NCBI GenBank assembly: GCA_001899005.1
Contig: MKUW01000009.1
Location: forward strand, 1-64,000
Length of the DNA: 64,000 nucleotides
Direction: 5' to 3'
Origin: Chloroflexi bacterium 44-23
GTDB taxonomy: Bacteria > Chloroflexota > Anaerolineae > Anaerolineales > Anaerolineaceae
The position numbers and the translations under genes are program-made. The notes under the pieces were generated by a model. The model saw nothing but the letters and a program-made list of their open reading frames with translations. It ran no database searches and was not told where the DNA came from. Shown here piece by piece: positions 26,147 to 35,843 of this stretch; the first letter of the stretch is position 1, and every line of letters begins with the position of its first letter.

Positions 26147-28801
26147 CTATGTTAATATTTCCACATATCCTTGATCGCCATTGACACGCACTCGTTGACC
26201 CGTCTGCAATAAAGTTGTTGCATTGATAATTCCAACCACCGCCGGGATTCCGTATTCACGTGCAACCACTGAACCGTGTGTCATCATTCCGCCGGTTTCC
26301 AGGATTAATCCGGCCGCATTGATGAACAAAGGTGTCCAGCCCGGATCTGTAAATGGGGCGACCAGAATTTCACCTCTCTCCAGCCGTTCTTTGGCAGGAT
26401 TAAGAATGACACGCACGTTTCCTTCGACAACTCCCGGTGAAACCGGGCTGCCTGCCAGAGATGAGCTTGGAAAATCCTCATTAGCGAGTGTTTGGCGTGC
26501 GATCTCGCCATCACTGCGAATAACCCGCGGGGGAGTGAGATGTTGGTAGTGCTGGTAGGCAGCTTTGCGATCCAGTACCATTTCTTTGAACGGCTGGGTT
26601 TCGCCGCGGAAATGGCGTGTCAATTCCTGTAACCGTAAATACCAGATATCATTATTACCGGCCAGGATTCCTTCTTGTTCCAGTTGAGCACCAATTATGA
26701 GCAGATGTCGGCGGATGATATCCATCAAGCCGACCATCATATATTTTGGGTTTTCACGCACAGGTGCTGCCGCTGTGAAGGTTTTCAAAAGGCGCTTGAT
26801 GAGCATGCGTTTGGCTGGGTTGCGCACGGAATTTATGATCTGAAGCTGCGCTTCCTGGTTTTTGCGGGCAAGTTCGCCAAAATTTTGGCGGTGGTCAACC
26901 AACGCTTGTGAAGCCCCTTGAGCCAGTATCATTTGCAGCAAAGAAGATGGGTTATCCTGCCAGCGAGGTATAGCAATATCCAGCTCCCCGGGGGCACGCA
27001 TACCAAAGCGCTTCATGAAATCCTGCCACGATGTTTGAAAACCAGGGTAATCTGCCAGTAAATTTTGATCAAAGGGCAAATTTTGGTTTAAGCGAGTTTG
27101 TAAGAGCGCACGCAATTCGGGTTCTTCCGCCACAATGGCAGCCAGATCGCCAACCTGCATGTCCATTTCGGTAGTAATATTGCCATCCAATCCTCGGGCG
27201 ATCGCTTGCAGGAGGGGCTGGTATTCAGGGGCAGACAACAGCCGGTGAAGCAGCACATTTGCCAGGGTGCCGCCCGCAATGGCATCCGCGTTTTTAACGA
27301 TATCATCCCGAAAAATTCCGGCTGTAATACGTTCAATTTCAAAAAGTCGTTCAGGCATCGCCAAAGAATTAATTCTTTGCGCAACCTCATCCAACCTGTC
27401 TTGATTCTTTCTCTGCTCACGCCGGGAATAATCCGTTAAGTCAGCGAACAAAATGATGCGGATTACGCCTGACAGCAGTGGCAAAAACCAATCAGTTATT
27501 GTGGAGAATTTCATTGCTCCGCCCGGTTTGCGGCGAAGTTCATCAAACAATGGCGATTCTATCAATAACTTTAACTGATTGGCAGCCACCGGTTCCACAA
27601 ATTGAAATGCCATTGCAAGCCGTTTGCGACCCAATTTGGTTTTTAACAATGGGTTCAGGTCGACATAAATGCGTCCGGCAGCTTGCTTGATGTGCGGGCT
27701 GTAGGCAATTTCACGTGATGGCCGCCCAAAAGGCAGCAGCAACTGCAAAAAATCGATTCCCATTACTGAAATGGGGTTGGTCATCATTTGGGCATGCCCG
27801 ATACTGAAATAAATATGCAGGTTACCGTCCTGGGGTGGGGGCACAGGTAGCGGGAACAAGGATGTAATCGGGCGTGTTTGTAAAAGAAATACTTTCTGAT
27901 CTGCGATAGCCCACTCAATATCCTGGGGACAGTTGTAAAACTGCTCGATTTTCTTTCCAAGATTAGCAAGCTCCTGCACCTGTGCATAGCTCAGGCATTT
28001 TGATGAAGCCAGGTCGTCTGGCACAGATGTTCGTTGGGTTCCGCCACCAGGCAGCGCTGTGATGCTCACTTTTTTCTGGCCAATTGAGTACTGGATGATT
28101 AAATCAGAACGCTTGTCAATCTGGATCATGTCCGGGTTGACCAAACCTGATACGAGGGCTTCTCCCAGGCCGTAGCTGGCGTTGATAACCTGCATCTGGT
28201 AGTTGTTGGTGAGGGGGTCGGCTGTAAAGAGAATGCCGGAAAGTTCAGGAAAGAGCATTTGCTGGACAACCACGGCCATCGAGACATTGCGATTATCAAT
28301 GTTATTTTCATGGCGATAAACCAGAGCCCGTTCGGTAAAAAGAGAGGCCCAGCAGCGCCGGATATGAATTAGAAGGGCATCCAGGCCTTGTATGTTTAGA
28401 TATGTATCCTGTTGGCCGGCAAAGGAAAGGTAAGGCAGATCCTCGGCTGTGGCACTTGAGCGAATCGCAAAGAATTGATCAATCTCATATGGTTTCAATG
28501 CATTTTCCACGGCCGAGATGACCTCAGCAGGAATCGAAAGCTGGCAAATCCAGGATTGAATCTGCTCAGAAAGGGCGTGAAAGTCCTCGATATTTCGTGT
28601 AGCTATGTATAATAGGTCTGATAACTGCTTTTTCCGTCCATTTTGAGCCAAAAACAGTTCAAATGCGCTGGTTGTGAGAATGAATCCACCAGGAACAGGG
28701 AAACCAGTCTGAGTCATCTTACTGAGGTTGGCGCCCTTGCCTCCGCAAAGAGGCAGGCTGGTGGCGCGTATGTCGCAATAGGGCAGGGTGAGAGAATCCA
28801 T
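26147..28801 (-). CDS. Rph/PEP-synthase-like ATP-dependent phosphotransferase
   Basis: An 884-residue protein with the domain order of rifampicin phosphotransferase and PEP synthase: N-terminal PPDK-type ATP-grasp (1 to about 320; LCGGKGANLSKM, IRSSATAEDLPYLSFAGQQDT, GLGEALVSGLVNPD), a variable middle domain (about 320-760), and a C-terminal swivelling phosphohistidine domain. The phosphohistidine is H842 in GGMMTHGSVVAREYG. Length (Rph about 870) and a variable rather than PEP-binding TIM-barrel domain favour an Rph-like enzyme that phosphorylates a small molecule; PEP synthases have a recognisable C-terminal PEP-binding barrel that is absent. Substrate (rifamycin or other) cannot be told. 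There is no Shine-Dalgarno; a TACACT box ends 6 nt before the ATG, suggesting a leaderless mRNA. Confidence 0.8.
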   Translation of the reverse strand: MDSLTLPYCDIRATSLPLCGGKGANLSKMTQTGFPVPGGFILTTSAFELFLAQNGRKKQLSDLLYIATRNIEDFHALSEQIQSWICQLSIPAEVISAVENALKPYEIDQFFAIRSSATAEDLPYLSFAGQQDTYLNIQGLDALLIHIRRCWASLFTERALVYRHENNIDNRNVSMAVVVQQMLFPELSGILFTADPLTNNYQMQVINASYGLGEALVSGLVNPDMIQIDKRSDLIIQYSIGQKKVSITALPGGGTQRTSVPDDLASSKCLSYAQVQELANLGKKIEQFYNCPQDIEWAIADQKVFLLQTRPITSLFPLPVPPPQDGNLHIYFSIGHAQMMTNPISVMGIDFLQLLLPFGRPSREIAYSPHIKQAAGRIYVDLNPLLKTKLGRKRLAMAFQFVEPVAANQLKLLIESPLFDELRRKPGGAMKFSTITDWFLPLLSGVIRIILFADLTDYSRREQRKNQDRLDEVAQRINSLAMPERLFEIERITAGIFRDDIVKNADAIAGGTLANVLLHRLLSAPEYQPLLQAIARGLDGNITTEMDMQVGDLAAIVAEEPELRALLQTRLNQNLPFDQNLLADYPGFQTSWQDFMKRFGMRAPGELDIAIPRWQDNPSSLLQMILAQGASQALVDHRQNFGELARKNQEAQLQIINSVRNPAKRMLIKRLLKTFTAAAPVRENPKYMMVGLMDIIRRHLLIIGAQLEQEGILAGNNDIWYLRLQELTRHFRGETQPFKEMVLDRKAAYQHYQHLTPPRVIRSDGEIARQTLANEDFPSSSLAGSPVSPGVVEGNVRVILNPAKERLERGEILVAPFTDPGWTPLFINAAGLILETGGMMTHGSVVAREYGIPAVVGIINATTLLQTGQRVRVNGDQGYVEILT

Positions 28802-28807
28802 TTAATG

Positions 28808-28836
28808 AGTGTAATCCAAAAGTGTAAAATTGAAAA
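28808..28836 (-). promoter_or_regulatory. Possible leaderless promoter of the Rph-like gene
   Basis: On the minus strand TTTTCA, a 17-nt spacer and TACACT end 6 nt before the ATG at 28801. Transcription would then start at or next to the start codon, consistent with the absence of a ribosome binding site. Confidence 0.4.
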
Positions 28837-29464
28837 TAAAATTAAAGGTCGAAATTTTAATCTACCATTACCCAGAACTCATTACCCGGAACTTTTCTTC
28901 AACTGCAGCGTCCTTCCATGTAAGGGGAGATATAAACAGACAAAAGTCATTAAGTTAATTGTTATGTAAGATAATATCTATTAAATAACATAACGTGGAG
29001 AGTAGAATAAGCCAGACATGGAGAAAGGTAAAGGGGAAAAGAGAATGAGTAATGAGTGCAGCGTAATAAGGAATTGAGTGGAATTTGATGGCTGGAATCA
29101 CTTTCGATCAACCATGGAAAATGATATCTGGGATTTTGATCCTTCATGCAAATAAATAAATCGAAAAAAGAACAGGGTCGCAAAAGGCTCGTAGAATTTC
29201 ACCAATACAGTTTGGTCACCGGACTAGCCCCTCCATTATTTCAATATGCGCACATGGTGCATTTCGCATAGACTTACTATCAACGAAAAGGTTTATTCTC
29301 TTGGGTTAAATTGAGTTACAAAAACAGCCGGCTACTCTAAGACAATTATTAGAACAAAACTATGCGCATAGTTACTTAGAGTTATTCCTAGATTAATACC
29401 CATAAGTAAAGCTTATAGTATTAATTCGTTATTCCTCAATCAACGCCGTCCTATGCCTATGAGA
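28837..29464. other. Intergenic region, no gene seen
   Basis: AT-rich; contains purine-rich 'gagtaatgag' wording near 29045 that recurs elsewhere near gene ends. No ORF or terminator was accepted. Confidence 0.4.
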
Positions 29465-29865
29465 TAGCTTCGTTGTGCTGCTCATAATCAAAAACAGTGA
29501 TAGTTTGGTGCGTTACAAATTACCTTGAGAAAAAAAGTCAAAAGTCTTTTTCTCGAGGGGTATGATGATTCTTTCACGTGGGATCTTTCGCAAGGGCGAA
29601 GCATCCGGGAAAGCATTCCATTCTCGAAAAACACACCCATCGCGGATGCTTCGCCCACCATCCGACTGCTGCTCATAACAAAACTCAAACGTCGCGACTT
29701 AACCACTCTCGCAAATGGGCTCTCTCGCCCCAATTCACTCCGGTCTTTTCAACTTGGTGTAGCCCACCCATTTTGCCAGTTTGTTATTTCTTCTATTGAT
29801 GGCGCTCTGAGTCATTGGATGGTCTCGCAATGACAGCCCAATAAACAAAGATGGTAGGGTGGGTT
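29465..29865. repeat. Interspersed ~400-bp repeat, copy A
   Basis: A long stretch shared with 35209-35604 and, inverted, 60788-61144. The core is GGGCGAAGCATCCG (29594-29607) and CGGATGCTTCGCCC (29643-29656) 35 nt apart; outer parts share 'gtgatagtttggtgcgttac' and 'caatgacagcccaataaac'. A reading frame inside (minus strand, MGRESPFARV...) recurs in the other copies but differs by non-synonymous changes, so coding is doubtful. Confidence 0.75.
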
Positions 29866-30560
29866 CACTTTTGTTTACAGCTCAATGAAGCCTTCAGACC
29901 AGCCCAGACTTGATCAAGAGCTTTGCACACCCCTTCTCCCTGCAGGGACGCAGGGCTGACATGTCAGCCCTCAATTTCTACCAGGAACGATTTTATTAAC
30001 GAATTTACAGATACTGCATGAAGCTCGTAATCAAAAGCCTGCTTGCAGCCAAGGTTGGACCGCTAACAATGGATAGGATCGGAAAAGTATTAACATTCAA
30101 AATCTATTTCCCAATTCGGCTCGGGATAGTATGTTTTGTAAGCCCCTTTTGTCTCCAAACCAGTTCGGAGTTGCGAAATGACTTACCCCCCTCTTCTGCG
30201 GAGAAAAAAGAAGCTGGTTGTTAGTGTCCAAGGCAAGATGCGCGCCTCTCACCCTGTGATTAATCCCAAGGGGTTGCTTTACGAGCGAAAGGAATGAAGC
30301 TTTTGCCTTATTATTTATGAGTTCGATACATCCCATCTCATAATTCGCTTAAATTACGCTTTAAAACGTAAGCTATACGAAGTATAATGGCAAAATATCA
30401 ATAAATAAAGCCATCTTTGGCAGTTTGGGTGTGTTCCTTCTAAGGCCGGCGGTTAAAGAAAGTGCAGCTCACCAGTTGATCACCCCTTTGAGGAGAGGCC
30501 CTCCCTCCGTGATTTTGTGCGGATTAAATGGTCATTACTAAGAAAGCCAAAACTTAAATG
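29866..30560. other. Intergenic region, no gene seen
   Basis: No ORF resembling a known protein. The stretch 30110-30230 ('cggagttgcgaaatgact') looks like decayed repeat sequence. Function unknown. Confidence 0.4.
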
Positions 30561-30591
30561 ATAAGTGGCTCGGTTTGATCGAGCCACTTAT
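30561..30591 (-). terminator. Hairpin downstream of the ugpB-like gene
   Basis: ATAAGTGGCTCG (30561-30572) and CGAGCCACTTAT (30580-30591) form a perfect 12-bp stem with a 7-nt loop, 38 nt after the stop of the minus-strand binding-protein gene. The U-tract beyond it on that strand is weak. Confidence 0.65.
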
Positions 30592-30628
30592 CTGCTCAGT
30601 TATTGTTAGAAATACAACTGATGGCTAA

Positions 30629-32026
30629 CTATTGGCCAATGTTATCGTTGTAGTCAACAATTGCCTGGGTAACGGATTTTGCTCCTTTATCCAGTGCATC
30701 CTTTGGTGATGAAGTTCCGGCAAAACATTCTTCAATTGCGGTTTCAACAGTCTGGCGAGCTTCGGGGAAGACGCCAATCAAACCACCGGCTGTGTAATTG
30801 TTGATCGGAGCCATGTGCAACTGATCAATTGCAACCTGGAATTGAGGATATTTTGCGCGCCAGGCGACATCATCCGGCTCGTTATAACCCGCGGAGTTGA
30901 TCGGATAATAACCAGTCTGGATGTGCCAGTAAGCTTGTGATTCAGCACTGCTCATGAATTTTACAAATTCCCAAGCTGCGTCCTGCTCGGCCTGTGGGCG
31001 TAAATTGGTGATCCAGAGTGAGGCGCCACCGATGATGGTACCAGATTTCTCATAATCTGCTTCTTCTGAGCGCGGCAAGAAGCCAACACCGACTTCAAAT
31101 TTTCCCGCAGCAGCATCGATACGATCGCGCAAACCAGCCGTGGAATCCAGGGTCATAGCCACGACACCGGAATCAAATGCTTTCTTGGTATCAGATGTGG
31201 CGCGACCAAGATTGACACAGATGCCTTCATCATTCAGGGCTTTCCACCAGGTTAACAAATCCACACCTTCCTGCCCGTTGAATGTGGCTTCAGTGGCTAA
31301 TGCGGCCCGGCCATTTTCGTTGTTAACATAGTAGCTGCCTTGAACTGCCAGGAATTGCTCTACAAACCAGCCGTAAATGGCAAAGGAACAACCATATTGG
31401 GTTGTTGCACCGGAAGCATCTTTCTTAACAAGAGCGCGTGAGTATTCAGTGACATCAGCCCATGTGCGGGGAGCTTTTTCAGGGTCGAGACCGGCTTCTT
31501 TGAACAAAGTTTTGTTGTAGTATAAAACTGGATTGGAGGTGTTAAAGGGCATGGACCACAGCTTGCCATCAACACTATAGTAATTGGCAACACCTGGTTC
31601 AATATCGCTGACATCAAATTTTTCTTTGTCAATGAAGGATTGCATGGGGGTCATCACACCCAGATCAATCATTAAGCGGGTGCCGATGTCATAAACCTGC
31701 ACGATGGCCGGGACATCCTTCGATTGCAACCCAGCCTTGAGTTTATTGATTGAATCGTCGTAGCTGCCCTGATAAGTGGGCGTGACTACAATAGCGCTTT
31801 GCGAATCGTTGAAGCGCTTAACCAACTCTTCGATTACTTCACCATTGTGACCACTCATGGCATGCCAGAAGGCGATATTGACCACCTCTGAAGACGGAGC
31901 CTTGGTAGCCACTTCGGGCGCTTTCGTTGCACTTTCAGGCGCTTTGGTTGCCGCTGGCGTACAGGCTTGCAAGAACAGCCCGAACAAAATTATTACGGTC
32001 AAGATTCTTATTAGTGAGCGTTTCAT
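30629..32026 (-). CDS. ABC transporter substrate-binding lipoprotein, UgpB-like
   Basis: A 465-residue extracellular binding protein of the family-1 (carbohydrate/glycerol-3-P) type. The lipoprotein signal ends LFGLFLQAC with Cys22 as the lipidated residue, followed by three short ATKAPE-like linker repeats. The mature protein starts NIAFWHAMSGHNGEVIEEL, closely resembling UgpB, and includes PAIVQVYDIGTRLMIDLG and GGASLWITN. Clustering with two glycerophosphodiesterases supports glycerol-3-phosphate or glycerophosphodiester as ligand. GGAGGAAA precedes the ATG. The permease genes are upstream (161 nt gap), so it may also be expressed from its own promoter in that gap. Confidence 0.92.
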   Translation of the reverse strand: MKRSLIRILTVIILFGLFLQACTPAATKAPESATKAPEVATKAPSSEVVNIAFWHAMSGHNGEVIEELVKRFNDSQSAIVVTPTYQGSYDDSINKLKAGLQSKDVPAIVQVYDIGTRLMIDLGVMTPMQSFIDKEKFDVSDIEPGVANYYSVDGKLWSMPFNTSNPVLYYNKTLFKEAGLDPEKAPRTWADVTEYSRALVKKDASGATTQYGCSFAIYGWFVEQFLAVQGSYYVNNENGRAALATEATFNGQEGVDLLTWWKALNDEGICVNLGRATSDTKKAFDSGVVAMTLDSTAGLRDRIDAAAGKFEVGVGFLPRSEEADYEKSGTIIGGASLWITNLRPQAEQDAAWEFVKFMSSAESQAYWHIQTGYYPINSAGYNEPDDVAWRAKYPQFQVAIDQLHMAPINNYTAGGLIGVFPEARQTVETAIEECFAGTSSPKDALDKGAKSVTQAIVDYNDNIGQ

Positions 32027-32187
32027 TAAATATTTCCTCCAAATTATGATTTAGGTAAAAACTGACCAAACTTTTGACCGACACGTTATTTATTTCATAT
32101 TTGTGACACCACCTCCTTTTCTACGATTTACTAACTAATATTGTTTACGACATTCGAAAAACAAAGTGCAAATGTTTTTTGAAATAG

Positions 32188-33027
32188 TTAGCCTTTTATA
32201 GCCCCAGCAGTTAAACCTCGGATCAGCTGGCGATTGGCAGCAAAGAACAGGAACAGTGTCGGAATCATGATCGTTACAACACCAGCCATAACGATCTGCC
32301 ATTGCTCGCGTTCAAATACTTGCAGCATGGTAATGCCAATTTGGACAGTGCGCATATTGGTGGAGTTGGTGATCAAAAGAGGCCACAGGTACTGGTTGTA
32401 CGTTTGTAAGAAACTATAAACCGCCAGCGTACCCAGGGCCGGCCTTGCCAGAGGTAGTAGTATCGACGTTAAAAATCGCACGTTACTGCAACCATCCATC
32501 TTGGCAGCATCATAGAGATCCTTGGGAATGCTCATAAAGAATTGACGTAATAAAAATGTTCCAAATGCAGTCGCCATGAACGGTGAGATTAAGCCCTGAT
32601 ATGTATCAGTCCAACCTATTTTTTGGATGAACAAATAGTTGGGGATAATGGTAGATTCCCATGGGATCATCATGGTTGACAGAAAAACCAGAAAAGCAAT
32701 ATTTTTTCCTTTGAATGGCAAAAAAGCAAATGCAAAAGCAGCCAGGCTGGCAGTAATCAACTGCATAATCATCACTCCGCCTGATTGAATGAAGCTGTTC
32801 AAAATAAAGCGCAGCAGTGGCGCTTGTCTTGAGGCATCAATATAATTTTGCCAGCGAAATTCTACCGGAAAAAGTTTTGGCGGGTAACTGGAGATTGTTT
32901 CCGGCCCCAGGAAACTGGTGAGCACTCCAGTGTACAGCGGAAATATCATCACTACTGCACCGGCGATGAGCAGTAAGTATAAGAGAACCTTTACTATGGG
33001 GTTTTTAAAGTGAAGAAATTTCATCAT
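32188..33027 (-). CDS. ABC transporter permease, UgpE-like
   Basis: A 279-residue inner-membrane permease (MalG/UgpE family) with six predicted helices. The EAA loop toward the ATPase reads DLYDAAKMDGCSNVRFLTSI (about 169-188). It ends in the characteristic LIRGLTAGAIKG. Its ATG overlaps the stop of the partner permease gene by 4 nt, so the two are translationally coupled and heterodimerise. No ATP-binding subunit lies nearby; a shared UgpC/MsmK-type ATPase elsewhere is expected. Confidence 0.93.
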   Translation of the reverse strand: MMKFLHFKNPIVKVLLYLLLIAGAVVMIFPLYTGVLTSFLGPETISSYPPKLFPVEFRWQNYIDASRQAPLLRFILNSFIQSGGVMIMQLITASLAAFAFAFLPFKGKNIAFLVFLSTMMIPWESTIIPNYLFIQKIGWTDTYQGLISPFMATAFGTFLLRQFFMSIPKDLYDAAKMDGCSNVRFLTSILLPLARPALGTLAVYSFLQTYNQYLWPLLITNSTNMRTVQIGITMLQVFEREQWQIVMAGVVTIMIPTLFLFFAANRQLIRGLTAGAIKG

Positions 33028-33944
33028 TCGTAATTTACCTTTTTCTCTAAAACACCAAATTGTATTATGGTCAGGGCCATGATAATTACAAACAGCACCA
33101 ACGCTTGTGCTGAGGCATAGCCATACTGCCCATTAAAGTAAAAGCTGCGGTAAATGGACTGCACCATCACTTCTGTCGAGTTAATCGGGCCTCCATTGGT
33201 GAGCACGTTCACTTCGGTAAAAGTTTGGAAGGCATTCAAGGTGGTGACAACTAACAAGAAAAACAGGCTGGGTGTCAGCAATGGCACGGTGATTAATCTC
33301 CAGCCCTGCCAGAACCCGGCCCCATCGATCTTGGCAGCTTCATAATACTCTTCCGGAATACCTTGCATGCCTGCCAATAAAAGCACAGTGGCAAATCCAG
33401 TACCTAACCAAATACGTGGGATGGCCACTGCAATTAATGCCCATTTTGGATCAATCAGCCAGGGGATCGCCGAAACGCCAATCAGGCTAAGAAGATAGTT
33501 GAAAATTCCCAAAATGGGATGATAAAGAAACATGAATAACAATGCCGCAGTTGCGCCTGAGATTGCAATTGTCAGCGAAAACAAAATTCTAAAAACCGAA
33601 ATTCCTTTCAGGCGGATGTTACCCAGGGTAGAAAGAATTAAACCCAGCAAGATGACACCCGGAACAGTATAGAGGACGAATTTTAAAGTCACCGTCAGGC
33701 TGTTGATAAACTGATCCGAGGTAAATAAACGCTGGTAATATTTTAATCCGACAAAACTTGTCATTTGCCCAATAGGATTGGTTCCATACATGCTTAAAAC
33801 GATTGATCGTATCAGCGGAATGAAGATAAAAACGGTAAAAACGATGATTGACGGCAGCAGAAATGGCAGTGCTGCCAGCCAATTTTTCAATTCTTTTTGG
33901 AATGGTGTTCCATGCTTGTAATGAGCTGTTTTCTGTCCTTCCAA
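33024..33944 (-). CDS. ABC transporter permease, UgpA-like
   Basis: A 306-residue MalF/UgpA-type permease. N-terminal cytoplasmic stretch, then a first helix from about residue 28 (LAALPFLLPSIIVFTVFIFI), and an EAA loop EEYYEAAKIDGAGFWQGWRL (about 198-217). The start is TTG at 33944, with GGAGG 5 nt upstream; no better ATG occurs before the first helix. It is followed by the UgpE-like gene with an ATGA overlap. Confidence 0.93.
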   Translation of the reverse strand: MEGQKTAHYKHGTPFQKELKNWLAALPFLLPSIIVFTVFIFIPLIRSIVLSMYGTNPIGQMTSFVGLKYYQRLFTSDQFINSLTVTLKFVLYTVPGVILLGLILSTLGNIRLKGISVFRILFSLTIAISGATAALLFMFLYHPILGIFNYLLSLIGVSAIPWLIDPKWALIAVAIPRIWLGTGFATVLLLAGMQGIPEEYYEAAKIDGAGFWQGWRLITVPLLTPSLFFLLVVTTLNAFQTFTEVNVLTNGGPINSTEVMVQSIYRSFYFNGQYGYASAQALVLFVIIMALTIIQFGVLEKKVNYE

Positions 33945-34012
33945 GTATGCCTCCTATAATGAGCAGATTTTAAAGCGGGGGAATTATGTTGCATGGCTAG
34001 TATAGCCGGGAA

Positions 34013-34939
34013 TTATTGCGTTTTTTGCTGTAAGAGAATTAACCGCTGTGGATAATCCGTGATAATTCCATGAATTTGAGCTTCCATCAAAAGCTTCATG
34101 GCTGCCTCGTCATTGACTGTCCAGACATTAATCTGAATACCATTCGCTGAAAATTCTGCCATATCGTGAATACTCCAGGTATCCAATTTCGGATTACAGG
34201 CGTTTGACCCAATTGAGGTTAAATATTGAGCGAGATCTTTAATCTTAATGGTTGTAAGTACTTGCACCGGGATTTTTGGATTCAGTTCGTGGACCGCTTT
34301 TAGATAATCATGATTAAAGGAAGAGATCACCACCTGCTCGCCATCATCCATACCTAATTCATTGATCAACGCAACCGTCTTATTGACAATAATCTGACCC
34401 AACTCATCTTTCGGTTGATCTTTTAACTCGACATTTATGCGCCAATGGTTATCGCGGGTGAATTCCAGAGCTTCCCGCAACGTCGGAATGGGCTCGCCTT
34501 TATAAGATTCAGCTTCTTGCGGGGTAACCGCTCCGGCTTTTATTTGTCCGAAAGGATCAGTGCGTACAAACCAGGAACCGCAGTCAAGCGTTTTTACTTC
34601 CTGCAAAGTAAATTCCCACACTTTCCAGGGAACTCGACCCGGGTAAAGCTCTTGCGCATTACAGGTGCGGTCGAGGCTATCATCGTGCAAAACCACCAGC
34701 TCTTGATCAGCGGTGACCGCCACGTCCATTTCCCACATATCAGCACCTAAAGCAAATGCTTTACGGGCGGAGGCCAGCGTGTTTTCAGGCGCCAGGCTGC
34801 GAGCTCCACGGTGACCGATGACCAGAGTGTGTGATTCGTTTGCAGGGATATTAATGGTCTCAAGCGATTTAAAATTCGTGCATCCGCTCGAAACCAATAA
34901 AATAAAATAAAAAGTGATAATTAACCTGAAAATCTTCAA
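34013..34939 (-). CDS. Glycerophosphodiester phosphodiesterase, lipoprotein form
   Basis: A 308-residue GDPD (UgpQ-like). The lipobox LLVSSGC puts Cys20 as lipid anchor, so this enzyme acts outside the membrane. Active-site motifs: HRGARSLAPENTL (about 43-55), EMDVAVTADQELVVLHDDSLDRT (E and D metal ligands, catalytic second His) and INVELKD. It hydrolyses glycerophosphodiesters to sn-glycerol-3-phosphate and an alcohol, feeding the adjacent Ugp-like importer. The start appears to be TTG at 34939. It lies 68 nt upstream of the UgpA-like gene in the same direction, probably one operon. Confidence 0.93.
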   Translation of the reverse strand: MKIFRLIITFYFILLVSSGCTNFKSLETINIPANESHTLVIGHRGARSLAPENTLASARKAFALGADMWEMDVAVTADQELVVLHDDSLDRTCNAQELYPGRVPWKVWEFTLQEVKTLDCGSWFVRTDPFGQIKAGAVTPQEAESYKGEPIPTLREALEFTRDNHWRINVELKDQPKDELGQIIVNKTVALINELGMDDGEQVVISSFNHDYLKAVHELNPKIPVQVLTTIKIKDLAQYLTSIGSNACNPKLDTWSIHDMAEFSANGIQINVWTVNDEAAMKLLMEAQIHGIITDYPQRLILLQQKTQ

Positions 34940-35208
34940 GAATTCTCTACCATATTACTCAAAAAAATATTTAATTAAGAGGGTGTAGTGTCAAACTTAG
35001 CAAGCTATTTATATGACAAAACCAAAGATGGTATTTCAATTCTAGTGAAAAATACTTTCTTGTCAAGGTTTTATTGTCATGTAGATTGCATAAGATAAAA
35101 ATATAAAGCAAATTATCAATTCCAAAACCACGCAAATCAATCTATTCCACAAATTGGCGGGTCACCGACCCACCCCACTTACTGTTCTATGTGAGGAAGA
35201 TTGCTTCG
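34940..35208. other. Intergenic region upstream of GDPD gene
   Basis: Very AT-rich; probably includes the promoter of the minus-strand GDPD/Ugp operon but no confident -35/-10 pair was picked. No ORF. Confidence 0.4.
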
Positions 35209-35604
35209 CTGCGCTGCTGATAACAAAAAGCAGTGATAGTTTGGACCGTTACGAACTAATTTGAGAAAAAAAGTTAAAAGGCTTGTCTTCCGAGGAGCAC
35301 TATCTCTTTCCCGTGAGATCTCTCGTAAGGGCGAAGCATCCGGGAAACCATTCCATCCTCTAAAAACATACCCATCGCGGATGCTTCGCCCATCACCCGA
35401 CTGTTGCTCATAACAAAACTCAAACGTCGCAACTTAACCACTCTCGCAAATGGGCTCTCTCGCTCCAATTCACTCCGGTCTTTTCAACTTGGTGTAGCCC
35501 GCCCATTTTACCAGTTTGTTATTTCTTCTTTTGATGACGCTCTGCGTCATTGGATGGTTTCGCAATGACAGCCCAATAAACAAAGTTGGTAGGGTAGGTT
35601 TGCT
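35209..35604. repeat. Interspersed ~400-bp repeat, copy B
   Basis: Same orientation as 29465-29865. Core half-sites GGGCGAAGCATCCG (35329-35342) and CGGATGCTTCGCCC (35378-35391). After it, at about 35628-35670, comes a 'gctatcagct' simple repeat, and at 35688 a 'ttgcttcgctgcgctcgc' unit that also occurs at 37983. Confidence 0.75.
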
Positions 35605-35843
35605 TATGAACCCACTATTCTTATAATATAGCTATCAGCTCGCGTAGCGGCTATCAGCTATCGGCTATCCTGTCCTATAAGAGAAAGATTGCTTCGCTGC
35701 GCTCGCAATGACAGTCGAGCGCATCAGAAAAACGGATTGAATCAACCGCTCAGTGATTACTTTTAAACCGCAGCTACTTATAAATCCGCTTACTTGAGTA
35801 TAATAACAGTGGATTTCAGAAAAAAATGAAAAGGACGCAGGAT

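Noticed and set aside
30018..30224. Small plus-strand frame in the 28.8-30.6 kb gap
   Set aside because: Lies in sequence resembling decayed repeats and has no ribosome site.
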